The translations under genes were made by a program, and so were the position numbers. This document shows, one piece after another, positions 8,047 through 16,343 of a stretch of DNA of 64,000 bases. Within the stretch, counting starts at the first letter, position 1; each line of letters opens with the position of its first letter. The stretch lies in assembly GCA_026705025.1 (NCBI GenBank), contig JAPPBN010000004.1, positions 124,001 to 188,000 on the forward strand. The letters run 5' to 3'. The stretch comes from Bin125 sp026705025. GTDB taxonomy: Bacteria; Chloroflexota; Dehalococcoidia; Bin125. The notes beneath the pieces were generated by a model. It saw only the letters and a list, made by a program, of their open reading frames with translations, was not told where the DNA came from and ran no database searches.

Positions 8047-8838
8047 ATGGCTGTCCGGATCAAGATGGGCAACGTGTGTGTGCCGCGGTGGGCGAAGAGG
8101 TACGCGATCCTGGGTCTGCTGCTGCTGTGCCTCTGCCTGCCGCAGGCGATCACGCAGGGCGCCAGTCAGCCGGATCTGTCTGCGCCGACCGGCTTCACGG
8201 GCACGTTGAAGACCAGCGGGATCGAGTTTTCCTGGACGGCGCCAACTGTGGAATCGTCGGGCGGATTCGAGATCGAACTCGTGGGCTACATGATCCAGCG
8301 GGCCTATCAGCTGGCGGACGGATCCTCTGGATGGGCCGTGGATTACGAAAGCAGCAGCGACACCGCCACCACCCAGACCGTGTCGCCAACCCTGGCTGAA
8401 GATTCGGACTACAACTTCCGCGTCATCGGAATCTTCAGGATCAACGACAGCTACAACCAGAGAGGGCCGGCGTCATCCACGGTGACCATCTCGATTCCTG
8501 CTGCGCCTTCGGCTTCCAGCCTGTCCGCCACCGTCGGGGATGACGGGATGGATGTGAGTTGGACGGCGCCGTCGCTGTCCTGGCTTTCAAATCTGCCGTC
8601 ATTGAGCGCGATTGTCGTTGAGCGCCTCGAGACCGACGCAGACGGAGTCGCTGTCGCGGGAGCCTCATGGACAGAGTTGGCGACGCTTGGAACCGCTGCG
8701 ACGTCGTACAGCGACACGACAGGCAGCAGCGGTTCGTCCTACCTCTATGGCCTGCGCGCTGTGTACGACTTCGTGCGCGGCGACCGGGTCGAGATGTCGA
8801 CGCCAGTGGCCGTGCCGCTAGCGATCGCGAGCGATTGA
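8047..8838 (+). CDS. Secreted protein with two fibronectin type III domains (first of a tandem pair)
   Basis: From the ATG at 8047 this is 263 residues: a basic N-terminus, a hydrophobic signal peptide (YAILGLLLLCLCLPQAITQG, about 19-38), then two fibronectin type III domains. Each FN3 domain starts with a Pro-rich strand and has the diagnostic core, GIEFSWTAP in the first and GMDVSWTAP in the second, with Tyr-rich late strands (DYNFRVIGIF and YLYGLRAVYDF). There is no catalytic domain or cell-wall anchor. An in-frame GTG-type start 52 codons upstream (7891) would put extra residues before the signal peptide and is unlikely. It is followed by a paralog with the same architecture; function is probably adhesive or structural at the cell surface. 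Confidence 0.75.
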   Translation: MAVRIKMGNVCVPRWAKRYAILGLLLLCLCLPQAITQGASQPDLSAPTGFTGTLKTSGIEFSWTAPTVESSGGFEIELVGYMIQRAYQLADGSSGWAVDYESSSDTATTQTVSPTLAEDSDYNFRVIGIFRINDSYNQRGPASSTVTISIPAAPSASSLSATVGDDGMDVSWTAPSLSWLSNLPSLSAIVVERLETDADGVAVAGASWTELATLGTAATSYSDTTGSSGSSYLYGLRAVYDFVRGDRVEMSTPVAVPLAIASD

Positions 8839-8946
8839 GGATCGGAATGAGCCGACCCGCGCAGTTCGTGGTCGTGCGCGCCGGGCCGGCGGGCAGTTGT
8901 CAGCACTGGCTTGACTGATTGGTTTGCTGCGATTGGAGAACAGGTA

Positions 8947-9693
8947 ATGACTGGACTTACCGGATCACTCGTGCGTCGGCCATGGGCGTTGGCGTTGGTT
9001 GTGGGGGCGCTGTTGGTCGGATTACTGATCGCGTCGGGCGTGGAGGCGAGTGATCCTCCGCCTGCGCCGACCGACCTCTCCGCGACCGTGGCGACGAGCG
9101 GAATCGAGCTGTCCTGGAGCGCTCCGACGCTTGATCCCGGCGAGGATGCGCCGACCGGATACGACGTTGAGATGCGCAAGACCAGTGCCGCGGGAGACAG
9201 CGAGTGGGAGACGATCGCGGAGGATGTGAGCGACACCGAGTACACCTCGACCGAGTTGCTGATGACGGAGCAGACATACGAGTTCCGAGTCAGCGCTGTG
9301 TACAGCGAAGATTCGAGTAGTGATCCGAGCGATTCCGTATCGATCACCGCACCGGGAGTCTCAAAGCCGGGCAGCCTGACCAAGACGCGAACCACCAGCG
9401 GAATCGACCTGGCCTGGACCGCTCCCACGCTGTCCTGGACGGGTCTTGCGTTGACGCTCAGCGGCTACGTCATTGAGCGGGATTCTTGGTACACGGTTTC
9501 GCATCCTGAGCTGGGGCAGGACTACACGAGCGAGGAGCTCGACACGCCCGCGTCCGACGCGACCTCGTACACCGATACCTCCACTGTGAATACCAAGACA
9601 TACGGGTATTCGATCTACGCCGTCTACGGCTACGTGAGAAGCAACGACCAGGATGGCGACTTCGTCTTCTTGCAGGGCGTTGGTACTGAGTGA
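8947..9693 (+). CDS. Secreted protein with two fibronectin type III domains (second of pair)
   Basis: This 248-residue paralog of the preceding gene has an N-terminal hydrophobic segment (PWALALVVGALLVGLLIASG, a signal peptide or anchor) and two FN3 domains. Their cores are GIELSWSAP and GIDLAWTAPTLSW. The second domain shares with the upstream gene the TAP-x-LSW signature and the late strand YAVYGYVR versus RAVYDFVR, so tandem duplication is likely. The ATG at 8947 is preceded by GGAG at 8935-8938 with correct spacing and is preferred over the TTG at 8911. Asp/Ser/Thr-rich loops fit an exported protein. No enzyme domain is attached. Confidence 0.75.
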   Translation: MTGLTGSLVRRPWALALVVGALLVGLLIASGVEASDPPPAPTDLSATVATSGIELSWSAPTLDPGEDAPTGYDVEMRKTSAAGDSEWETIAEDVSDTEYTSTELLMTEQTYEFRVSAVYSEDSSSDPSDSVSITAPGVSKPGSLTKTRTTSGIDLAWTAPTLSWTGLALTLSGYVIERDSWYTVSHPELGQDYTSEELDTPASDATSYTDTSTVNTKTYGYSIYAVYGYVRSNDQDGDFVFLQGVGTE

Positions 9694-9782
9694 GCACGAC
9701 GACAAATCTCTGAAGGGCAGCGCTGCAGAGCGTTGTAGGCGAGCGCTACGCCGTTCGGCTTGTGGGTATGCTGTGCTGACGT

Positions 9783-11105
9783 ATGCCCAACTCCAGCGCC
9801 GCAGCGACCTCCGTCGAGCCGACGATCGACACGCTACCCAACGGGCTGCGCGTCGTCGTTACTGAGATACCGCATTCGCAAGCGGCCGTGCTTGCCGCCT
9901 ATGTTGGCGTCGGCTCGCGGGATGAGGCGCGGGAAACGCTGGGACTGTCCCACTACCTGGAGCACATGCTCTTCAAAGGCACCGAAGCTCGGCCCGAGCC
10001 GACCGCGATTTCCGTCGCGATCGAAGGCGCCGGCGGTTCGCTCAACGCCTTCACGAGTCGAGAACTGACCAGCTACTGGAATCGGGTGCCGTTCGATCGG
10101 CTGCCGCTGGCGATGGATGTCCTGGCCGACTCGGTCCGCCACTCATTGCTGGCCGAAGCCGAGATCGAGCGCGAACGGACTGTGATCTGTTCGGAGATTC
10201 GCCGAGCACACGATCAACCGGGCCAGCGAGTGATGCAGCTGATCAGCGACGCCGCTTACGGCGAGCAGCCCTTGGGTTGGGAAATCGCCGGAGACCTGGA
10301 GTCGGTCGGCGCGGTGACGCGAGCACATCTCGCGCACCACATCGACACGTTCTATCGACCATCCAGGATTGTGTTGTCGGTCGCTGGCAATGTGCAGCGC
10401 GAGGAAGTGGTCGAGCTGGCCGAGCGTCATTGGGGCAGTGGCTGGCCGAGCAACGCATTCGAGCCGTCGCCGGCCCGGCCCTCGGCCGCCGAGTCGATGT
10501 CCGAAGACCTGGCTCAGATTGAAGTCCGAGACCTCGAGCAGTGCAATCTGGCGTTGGCGCTTCGCTCGATCCATCGCCTCGATCCCGACCGCTACGCCAT
10601 GGCGTTGCTCAACGAAGTGCTGGGCGGCGGGATGAGTTCCCGGTTGTTCACCGAGATCCGCGAGAAGCGAGGGCTGGCCTATTCGGTCGGCTCACACCCG
10701 ACAGCGTTCGACGATGCCGGACACCTGACGATCATGGCCGGCGTCACCGACGAGCACGTACTCGAGACGGTGGATGTGGTGTTCGATGAACTGGGCAAGC
10801 TCGTCGCTGAGCCAGTCACCAATGAAGAAATCGACCGAGTTCGGGAGCATGCGATCGGATCGTTCCGGCTCGGTCTCGATGCGGCCGCGAGTTGGTGCCA
10901 CCGGGCCGGCGGCATGCTGCTCTCGAACGGATTCATCGAACCGGTCGAGGAAACGATCGCCGGCTACCTGGCTGTCACCGCCACCGATATCCAGCGAGTG
11001 GCTCAGCGCGTTGTCCGCGAGGGCAATCTCGCCGCAGCGGTCGTCGGTCCGTTTGATCAGGACGACGCGTTGCGCGAGCGGGTCGACCGTTTCAGCCCGA
11101 ACTGA
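9783..11105 (+). CDS. M16 family zinc metallopeptidase (processing-peptidase-like)
   Basis: This 440-residue protein has the inverted zinc motif HxxEH as HYLEH at 57-61, with the third ligand Glu138 in the VICSEI segment 77 residues later, the family spacing. The second half has the usual inactive M16 domain (RGLAYSVGSHPTAFDDAGHLT). Such proteins resemble the mitochondrial processing peptidase beta subunit or the PqqL/YmxG group and degrade or trim peptides. It is probably cytoplasmic, as no signal peptide is seen. It is directly followed by the CitE-like pair with a gap of only about 15-25 bases, so cotranscription is likely, although no functional connection is evident. Confidence 0.92.
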   Translation: MPNSSAAATSVEPTIDTLPNGLRVVVTEIPHSQAAVLAAYVGVGSRDEARETLGLSHYLEHMLFKGTEARPEPTAISVAIEGAGGSLNAFTSRELTSYWNRVPFDRLPLAMDVLADSVRHSLLAEAEIERERTVICSEIRRAHDQPGQRVMQLISDAAYGEQPLGWEIAGDLESVGAVTRAHLAHHIDTFYRPSRIVLSVAGNVQREEVVELAERHWGSGWPSNAFEPSPARPSAAESMSEDLAQIEVRDLEQCNLALALRSIHRLDPDRYAMALLNEVLGGGMSSRLFTEIREKRGLAYSVGSHPTAFDDAGHLTIMAGVTDEHVLETVDVVFDELGKLVAEPVTNEEIDRVREHAIGSFRLGLDAAASWCHRAGGMLLSNGFIEPVEETIAGYLAVTATDIQRVAQRVVREGNLAAAVVGPFDQDDALRERVDRFSPN

Positions 11106-11119
11106 CGACGGAAGCGTGG

Positions 11120-11830
11120 TTGCTGGCCATGGATAACGTGCGCGCGATGTTCGTCGTGCTTCCCGACGCGCCATTACCCGATCAGTCCGACGTTGACTCG
11201 GCCGACGGTCTAATCCTCGTCCATCCGCAGGACGAGACCGATTATCCAGCGGCAACTGAGCGCGTGGCCGCAGCGCTGCAGATCGGCCCTCCGGTGTATC
11301 TGGTCACTCCAACGTTGGATTCCGGGCAGACTCGCCCATATCTGCAACACGCCCTCCAGCCCGGGGTCTACGGTGTTGCTGTGCAGACCGCCGCGAGCGT
11401 CGATCAGCTCTGCTATCTGGAAGGCGTGCTGGAGGAGCTTGAAATCCGAGCGGGCATCCGTCCCGGGCTGACTGCGATGGCAGTCGGCTTTCACGATCCA
11501 CGGGCGATCGACATCATGTCCGACTGCCTGGCGGCGATGCGCGACTCCTCGGATCGGATGACCTGGATCGCCTACGACCACGCGGAGATGGCCGAGTCGT
11601 TGGGCGTCAAACCGGACAGTCCGACCGTCCAACAGGCCAGTTCGCACGTCGTGATGACGGCGGCGGCCTACAACTTGCCGGTCGTCTACGGATCGCCGCC
11701 CGACGCGGCGTACGCCGCGTCGCTTGGCTTCCGTGGTTGCGCAACCGGTGACTTGGCCGACCTTGAGGGTCTGCGAGCGACCTTTGCGAGGCCCGAACCT
11801 GAGAACGGCGAAGACGAGGAGGATTCGTAG
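11120..11830 (+). CDS. Divergent CitE/HpcH-like protein of unknown activity
   Basis: This 236-residue product keeps the outline of the HpcH/HpaI-CitE barrel: the PGVYGVAVQTAASVDQLCYLEG stretch mirrors the family's strand-plus-VESAEDV region, and a late segment (LPVVYGSPPDAAYAASLGFRG) resembles the DP..FGFxGK end of the barrel. The motifs with the metal-binding acidic residues (EN.. and GxxD) and the arginine of VRTN are not recognisable. It may therefore be catalytically inactive or modified. The TTG at 11120 gives the longest form; the ATG at 11129 is the alternative, and GGAAG at 11110-11114 favours the TTG. Its stop overlaps the next gene's GTG start by one base, so the two products are probably made together and may associate. 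Confidence 0.5.
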   Translation: MLAMDNVRAMFVVLPDAPLPDQSDVDSADGLILVHPQDETDYPAATERVAAALQIGPPVYLVTPTLDSGQTRPYLQHALQPGVYGVAVQTAASVDQLCYLEGVLEELEIRAGIRPGLTAMAVGFHDPRAIDIMSDCLAAMRDSSDRMTWIAYDHAEMAESLGVKPDSPTVQQASSHVVMTAAAYNLPVVYGSPPDAAYAASLGFRGCATGDLADLEGLRATFARPEPENGEDEEDS

Positions 11831-12720
11831 TGGCAGCCACCGTGATGCATTCCATGTTGTCGGTGCCCGGGATTCGAGAACGATTCATCGAAAAGGCGCG
11901 CGACGCCGAAGCCGACGTGCTTTGCTTCGATCTTGAGGACTCCGTCGCCTGGGACGACAAACCGGCCGCACGAGACCTGCTCTGCCGTGTCCTGCCCGAC
12001 TTCCCCAAGCGCGGGCGCCAGGTCTTTGTCCGCACCAACGGTTACGACACTGGTCTGATTGAACAGGAACTCGACGCCATCGTGCAGCCCTGGCTGGACG
12101 GCGTCAGCGTGTCCAAGATTGAATCCGCTCGCGACGTGCAGCGGATCGACGACTACCTCACGCTCCTCGAACGCGCCCGTGGTCTACCGGATGGACAGAT
12201 CAAGATCGCGGCCTGGATCGAGAACGCCCACGCCGTCGCCAACGCGTATGAGATTTGCGCGTCGTCGGAGCGGCTGGTAGGCATCTGCGTCGGCGGCGAA
12301 GACTACGCCGTCAGCATCGGCGTGCGCCGGACCAAGGGCGGCGCGGAACTGGAACTCGCCCGGCGGGCGTCGGTAAACGCCGCACATGCTGCCGGCATCG
12401 CCCCACTCGACACGCCCTGGACCGACATCCGCGATCCCGAGGGCTACGAGGACGAACTGAGGCGGATGAAAGAGATCGGCTTCCAGGGCAAGTTCTGTAT
12501 CCACCCCGACCAGCTCGGTCCGGCCAACCGCATCTTCAGCCCGCCCGCCGACGACGTCGACTGGGCCCGGCGGGTGGTCGACGCCTATCAGGACGGCGTC
12601 GAACGAAACCTGGGAGCCGTCGCGCTCGACGGTCAGATGATCGACAAGCCAGTCCTGGAGCAGGCCGAGAACGTCCTCGCCTGGTCGGAACAAATCGCAG
12701 CGATGGAATCGGCGCGCTAG
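11830..12720 (+). CDS. HpcH/HpaI (CitE-type) CoA-ester lyase
   Basis: This 296-residue TIM-barrel protein is of the citrate lyase beta / malyl-CoA lyase type, which cleaves beta-hydroxyacyl-CoAs such as malyl-, citramalyl- or methylmalyl-CoA. The motifs SVPGIRERF, DLEDSVA (34-40), VRTNG (67-71), SKIES (95-99), WIENAHAV with the metal-binding Glu, GGEDYAV with the metal-binding Asp, and GFQGKFCIHPDQL are all present. The GTG start overlaps the preceding stop (TAGTG). Its stop and that of the convergent minus-strand gene share the palindrome CTAG. The nearby acyl-CoA dehydrogenase and MaoC hydratase suggest degradation of a CoA-linked C4-C5 or branched acid, as an inference. Confidence 0.9.
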   Translation: MAATVMHSMLSVPGIRERFIEKARDAEADVLCFDLEDSVAWDDKPAARDLLCRVLPDFPKRGRQVFVRTNGYDTGLIEQELDAIVQPWLDGVSVSKIESARDVQRIDDYLTLLERARGLPDGQIKIAAWIENAHAVANAYEICASSERLVGICVGGEDYAVSIGVRRTKGGAELELARRASVNAAHAAGIAPLDTPWTDIRDPEGYEDELRRMKEIGFQGKFCIHPDQLGPANRIFSPPADDVDWARRVVDAYQDGVERNLGAVALDGQMIDKPVLEQAENVLAWSEQIAAMESAR

Positions 12721-13910
12721 AAGCCGCCCTTCGCCTCTCGGCCGAGACGGAAGGCGCCGGTGCGCTCGTAGGCGACATCCGCCACGAAGATGTGCTGGCT
12801 CGCGACGAGGATGTCGCGCAGCACCTGTTGCAGCGGACTGTCGGTGAAGGCCGCCGCGCCTCCGCCGTGGTGATGTGCAAAGCGGACAACGTCCACACAG
12901 GTGTCGGTCACCCAGGTCACCATGCCCCGAATCCGCGCGTCGTAGTCGGGCGTAATCGGTTCGCCCGCCTCGCGCTGAGCCATCGCGTCGTCGAGTGTGG
13001 ATAGTGCATACGCACGCGCCGCCTCGTAGCGGCAGGACATCTCGCCGTAGTCGCGTTGGAAGGCGCCGCGGTCGGCGACAGCGCTGGCCTGCCCGAATCG
13101 TGTTCGATTGCCCACGTCGCCGGTCAGCAGATCGAGTGCGCGCTTCGCAGATCCCAGCGCGATGCCGGTGTGTCCGGGACTGAGAAACGTAATCGTCGGG
13201 TTGGCGAACCAGGGACCTCCGCGATAGGAGTGCACGCCGCCGAATGAGGTCATGAAGGGGCGCTCGACGATCACATCGTGGAGCTGATAGTGGCAACTCC
13301 CGGTGCCCTCGAGACCCATGACGTTCCAGCTGTCCTCCACCTCCACCTGCTCCAGTGGAACCAGCGATCCGACGACCGGCGGCAGTTCGTCCGCCGGCGC
13401 GGGCCGCGAGCCGTCTTCCATGCGTACGATCGCGTTTGCCAGAACCCACCCGCAATGACGGATCCCGCTGGCGAAGGACCAGCGGCCGTTGAGTCGGAAC
13501 GTACCGTCCGACTGCGACGTGGCGATGCCCTCGGGATTTGCCGTTCCTGCGACACGGGGGAAGTCGCCGCCAAAGACGGTGTCCAGCCCGATCCCGTCGG
13601 GCAGGTGCGACGCCGCCATGGCCGGCGATTCCGCCTGGATCATTGCGACCCAGCCGCTGGAGACGTCAACAGAGGCAAGCTGCTCGAAGACTTCGACCTG
13701 GGTCGCAGGATGAACGTCGAAACCGCCGACCTCCAGCGGCGACGCCATCGAGAACAGCCTGGCATCTTCCAGGGCCGTCACCGACTCAAGCGCAAGCGTC
13801 TTGCCTCTGGCTGATGCGCCAGCAAAATCACTGAGCGTTGGCCGGACCGATTCCGCTCGCTCGATCCATTCGGAGCGCTCTCGCTGGCGTTCGGCGCTCG
13901 TGCGGCTCAT
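12717..13910 (-). CDS. Acyl-CoA-dehydrogenase-fold flavin monooxygenase-like protein (paralog 1)
   Basis: This 397-residue protein has the acyl-CoA dehydrogenase fold in the branch of class D flavin monooxygenases (HsaA, DszC, HpaB-like hydroxylases): N-terminal helices with SPLEVGGFDVHP, the beta domain with GRWSFASGIRHCGW and VEDSWNVMGLEGTGS, and a C-terminal helical domain ending QVLRDILVASQHIFV. The WxxGLxGTGS and RDIxxxSQH signatures are typical of this branch rather than of true dehydrogenases, which carry a catalytic Glu near the end. It likely uses reduced FMN/FAD from a separate reductase, none of which is adjacent. It overlaps the upstream paralog by four bases (ATGA). The substrate is unknown. 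Confidence 0.78.
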   Translation of the reverse strand: MSRTSAERQRERSEWIERAESVRPTLSDFAGASARGKTLALESVTALEDARLFSMASPLEVGGFDVHPATQVEVFEQLASVDVSSGWVAMIQAESPAMAASHLPDGIGLDTVFGGDFPRVAGTANPEGIATSQSDGTFRLNGRWSFASGIRHCGWVLANAIVRMEDGSRPAPADELPPVVGSLVPLEQVEVEDSWNVMGLEGTGSCHYQLHDVIVERPFMTSFGGVHSYRGGPWFANPTITFLSPGHTGIALGSAKRALDLLTGDVGNRTRFGQASAVADRGAFQRDYGEMSCRYEAARAYALSTLDDAMAQREAGEPITPDYDARIRGMVTWVTDTCVDVVRFAHHHGGGAAAFTDSPLQQVLRDILVASQHIFVADVAYERTGAFRLGREAKGGF

Positions 13911-15097
13911 GCCAGGGCCTCCTGATCCGATTCGAGACGTCGCGCGCCATCGATTTCGTAGTTGATGTCAGAGACGATCACGTGGTTGGACGCGGCGAGC
14001 ATGTCGCGGTGCAGCTGGTCCATCGGGTGGTCGGTGAAGTTGGCGGAGGCGCCGATCGCGCGCCACGCCATGCGGACGGCCTCGAGGCAGCGGTCGCCGA
14101 CCCAAGATCCCATCGCGCGGATGCGGGCCTCGTCGGCGCGCGCAATCGACTCCCCGCGTTGTCGCTGCTCGGCTGCCCGGGTGAGCACGTCGGCGGCGTA
14201 TACGCGCGCTGCCGCGACTCCGTGCGCGACATCGCTGTAGTCGTGCCGAATCGTAGTCCGCATACCCAGCGCCTGGCCGGTCGAGAATCGCGTGCGCCCG
14301 GCGTACTCACGGAACAGTTCCAGCGCGTGTTCGGCGAGTCCGATGCAACTGGCGGCCACGCCAACCACCAGGAACGTCGTCATCGGTACGCCAAACCAAG
14401 GTCCGCCGCGCAACGGCTCGGGGCCGCCGAACGGCATCCGATGGTACGACGGCAGGAACAGGTCTCGGGCGTTGTAGTGCGGGCTGCCGGTACCTTGCAG
14501 ACCGCTGACCCACCAGCTGTCCTCGATCTCGACAAGCTCCGTGGGGATCGCCATCGCGGTCTCCAGCTGTCGGCCGTTGGCGCCCAGCTGCGGCTCGCCG
14601 GCGGCGTCGAGCAGTCGCACGCCGCCGAGCACCCAGCCACAATGATGAATCCCACTCGCATAGGACCAGCGGCCGTTGAGCAGGTAGCCGCCCTCGAAAG
14701 ACTGCGCCGTGCCTTCGGGATTGGCGGTGCCGGACCATCTGGGATAGCTGGAACCGAACGCAGCGTCGAACGCAGCGCCGTCCGGCAGATGCGCCCCCGC
14801 GATCCCGGCGACCATCGCTTGCACCATCGTGCACCAGCCGGCCGACACATCCGCGCGCGCCAGGTCGACGAACGCCTCAAGTTGCGTGCGCGGATGGGCG
14901 TCCAGCCCGCCGACTTCACGGGGACCGCACAGCTTCCACGCTTCGATTTCGTCAAGCGCGGCGACCGACGCCGGAGCGAGCGTGCGGATCTCAACCGACT
15001 CCTGTGAGTGCGCTCGTAGGGTGGGCGCGATCGACTCCACCCGCTCGCGCCAGTCAGCGAGCTCGCGTTTGAGCTGGCCGTGCATTTCGATCACCAT
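13907..15097 (-). CDS. Acyl-CoA-dehydrogenase-fold flavin monooxygenase-like protein (paralog 2)
   Basis: This 396-residue paralog is closest by eye to the downstream gene. The same blocks recur in order: LCGPREVGGLDAHPRTQLE, GTANPEGTA, GRWSYASGIHHCGW, VEIEDSWWVSGLQGTGSPHY, and LHRDMLAASNHVIVSDINYE at the C-terminus. The usual SQH of the RD-I-x-SQH signature is SNH here. The stop overlaps the start of paralog 1 (ATGA), suggesting coupled translation and perhaps a hetero-oligomer. The ATG used is at 15097; a second ATG five codons in is an alternative. Class D flavin monooxygenases hydroxylate aromatic or heteroatom substrates, but this does not fix the substrate here. Confidence 0.76.
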   Translation of the reverse strand: MVIEMHGQLKRELADWRERVESIAPTLRAHSQESVEIRTLAPASVAALDEIEAWKLCGPREVGGLDAHPRTQLEAFVDLARADVSAGWCTMVQAMVAGIAGAHLPDGAAFDAAFGSSYPRWSGTANPEGTAQSFEGGYLLNGRWSYASGIHHCGWVLGGVRLLDAAGEPQLGANGRQLETAMAIPTELVEIEDSWWVSGLQGTGSPHYNARDLFLPSYHRMPFGGPEPLRGGPWFGVPMTTFLVVGVAASCIGLAEHALELFREYAGRTRFSTGQALGMRTTIRHDYSDVAHGVAAARVYAADVLTRAAEQRQRGESIARADEARIRAMGSWVGDRCLEAVRMAWRAIGASANFTDHPMDQLHRDMLAASNHVIVSDINYEIDGARRLESDQEALA

Positions 15098-15120
15098 GTG
15101 ACCTCCTCAAACAGGCGCAG

Positions 15121-16296
15121 TCACAACCCCGGCCGGACCGGGATGCCGAGCTGATGCTGGCCCCTGCGAATGTAGGCCGACTGAGTCTGGATCACATGCT
15201 GGCTCACCGTCTGAATGTCGCGCAGGAGCCGGGCGAGCACGTTGTCGCTGTACACCGCCGGTCCGCCGGCGTGCTCGTGCGCCGTTCGGACCACATCCTC
15301 GGCGGTCTGGTGCGCCCAGCGCAATGCGGCGCGGGCGCGATCGTCCATCCGCACAGCGTCCTCCAGCGAGTTAATCGGCGCGTCCAGCAACTCCTCGAAG
15401 AGATGGTGGCCGTATCCCTCCATCGCCTCGACCAGCGCGACGCAACGTCCGAGGTCTCCCTGGAAGTGTTGCTGTTCGGAGATCGACGCGCGTTGACCAG
15501 TCCGCGTGTGTTCAGTCGCCTGGCGCGTAATCTCTTCGACGGCTCGTTTCGCGACGCCGAGCGGGAAGCCGTAGCCAGCGGCGGTGAGGAAGGTAACGGT
15601 CGGACGCGCCAGCCAGCCGCCGCCTCGCAGCGGCGGACGCTCGAAGCCGGCGAGGCACATCTCATCGGGCACGAAAACGCTCTCGTATCGGTAGTGTGTC
15701 GAACCGGTCCCGCGCATGCCCAGTGTGTACCAGGTGTCCTCGACCACGACTTCTGCTTTCGGCGCAGCTGCACAGAGCAATGGCGGCGGCTTGCCCGGTT
15801 CAGGTTCCTGACCGGTGATCCGCGACATCGAGAGGACGAAGTCCGAATGATGAATCCCTGACGCCCAGCCCCAGCGCCCCGTGACCATCCAGCCGCCTTC
15901 GACCTGCTCGGCCTCACCCTCGGGCGCGATCGACCCGCAGGTCACCGGCCAGCGCTCATCGGAGTGGGCGAAGATGCGCTCGACCGAACTGTCGGGCAGG
16001 CGAGATGCCAACCAGGCCGACTCGTGCGCGCCGATCAACGCGCACCAACCTGCGGACGAGTCGTGGGAGGTGATGTCCGCGATCACCTGAGTTTGCAGCC
16101 TCGGATGCGCATTGACGCCGCCCAGCTCCTCAGGTGAGCAGAGATTGAACACATTGACGCTGCGCAGCGCCGCCTCTGTCGCCGGCGAGAGTTGCCGCAA
16201 ATCCTCGTTGGTCTCGGACTCCGCGCGCAGCGTGTCACCGATGCCGGCGATCCGCTCACGCCACTCCGCTCGTTGCTCGGCCAATGTGCTGCTCAT
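15121..16296 (-). CDS. Acyl-CoA-dehydrogenase-fold flavin monooxygenase-like protein (paralog 3)
   Basis: This is a third member of the series, about 391 residues from the ATG at 16296. That ATG is preceded by a G-run ribosome-binding site (GGGGGGA, 3 bases from the ATG); a GTG four codons upstream is less likely. Conserved blocks: LCSPEELGGVNAHPRLQT, GRWGWASGIHHSDFVL, VEDTWYTLGMRGTGSTHYRY, LLRDIQTVSQHVIQT and a C-terminal GIPVRPG. The C-terminal xxVRPG motif and the FVPDEM loop are shared with paralog 4, so paralogs 3 and 4 form one subgroup and 1 and 2 another. It lies 23 bases upstream of paralog 2 and probably belongs to the same transcript. Confidence 0.76.
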   Translation of the reverse strand: MSSTLAEQRAEWRERIAGIGDTLRAESETNEDLRQLSPATEAALRSVNVFNLCSPEELGGVNAHPRLQTQVIADITSHDSSAGWCALIGAHESAWLASRLPDSSVERIFAHSDERWPVTCGSIAPEGEAEQVEGGWMVTGRWGWASGIHHSDFVLSMSRITGQEPEPGKPPPLLCAAAPKAEVVVEDTWYTLGMRGTGSTHYRYESVFVPDEMCLAGFERPPLRGGGWLARPTVTFLTAAGYGFPLGVAKRAVEEITRQATEHTRTGQRASISEQQHFQGDLGRCVALVEAMEGYGHHLFEELLDAPINSLEDAVRMDDRARAALRWAHQTAEDVVRTAHEHAGGPAVYSDNVLARLLRDIQTVSQHVIQTQSAYIRRGQHQLGIPVRPGL

Positions 16297-16343
16297 CGAT
16301 CCCCCCACTCCGCTAGTTCCATCTAGGGTATGAGGCTGCTGCC

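Noticed and set aside
11120..12720. Citrate lyase (CitDEF) operon
   Set aside because: No acyl carrier or alpha-subunit gene is present; the CitE-like proteins are more like stand-alone CoA-ester lyases.
13838..15007. Open frame of 389 codons on the plus strand
   Set aside because: It is antisense to the second monooxygenase-like paralog, whose conserved motifs are complete on the minus strand.
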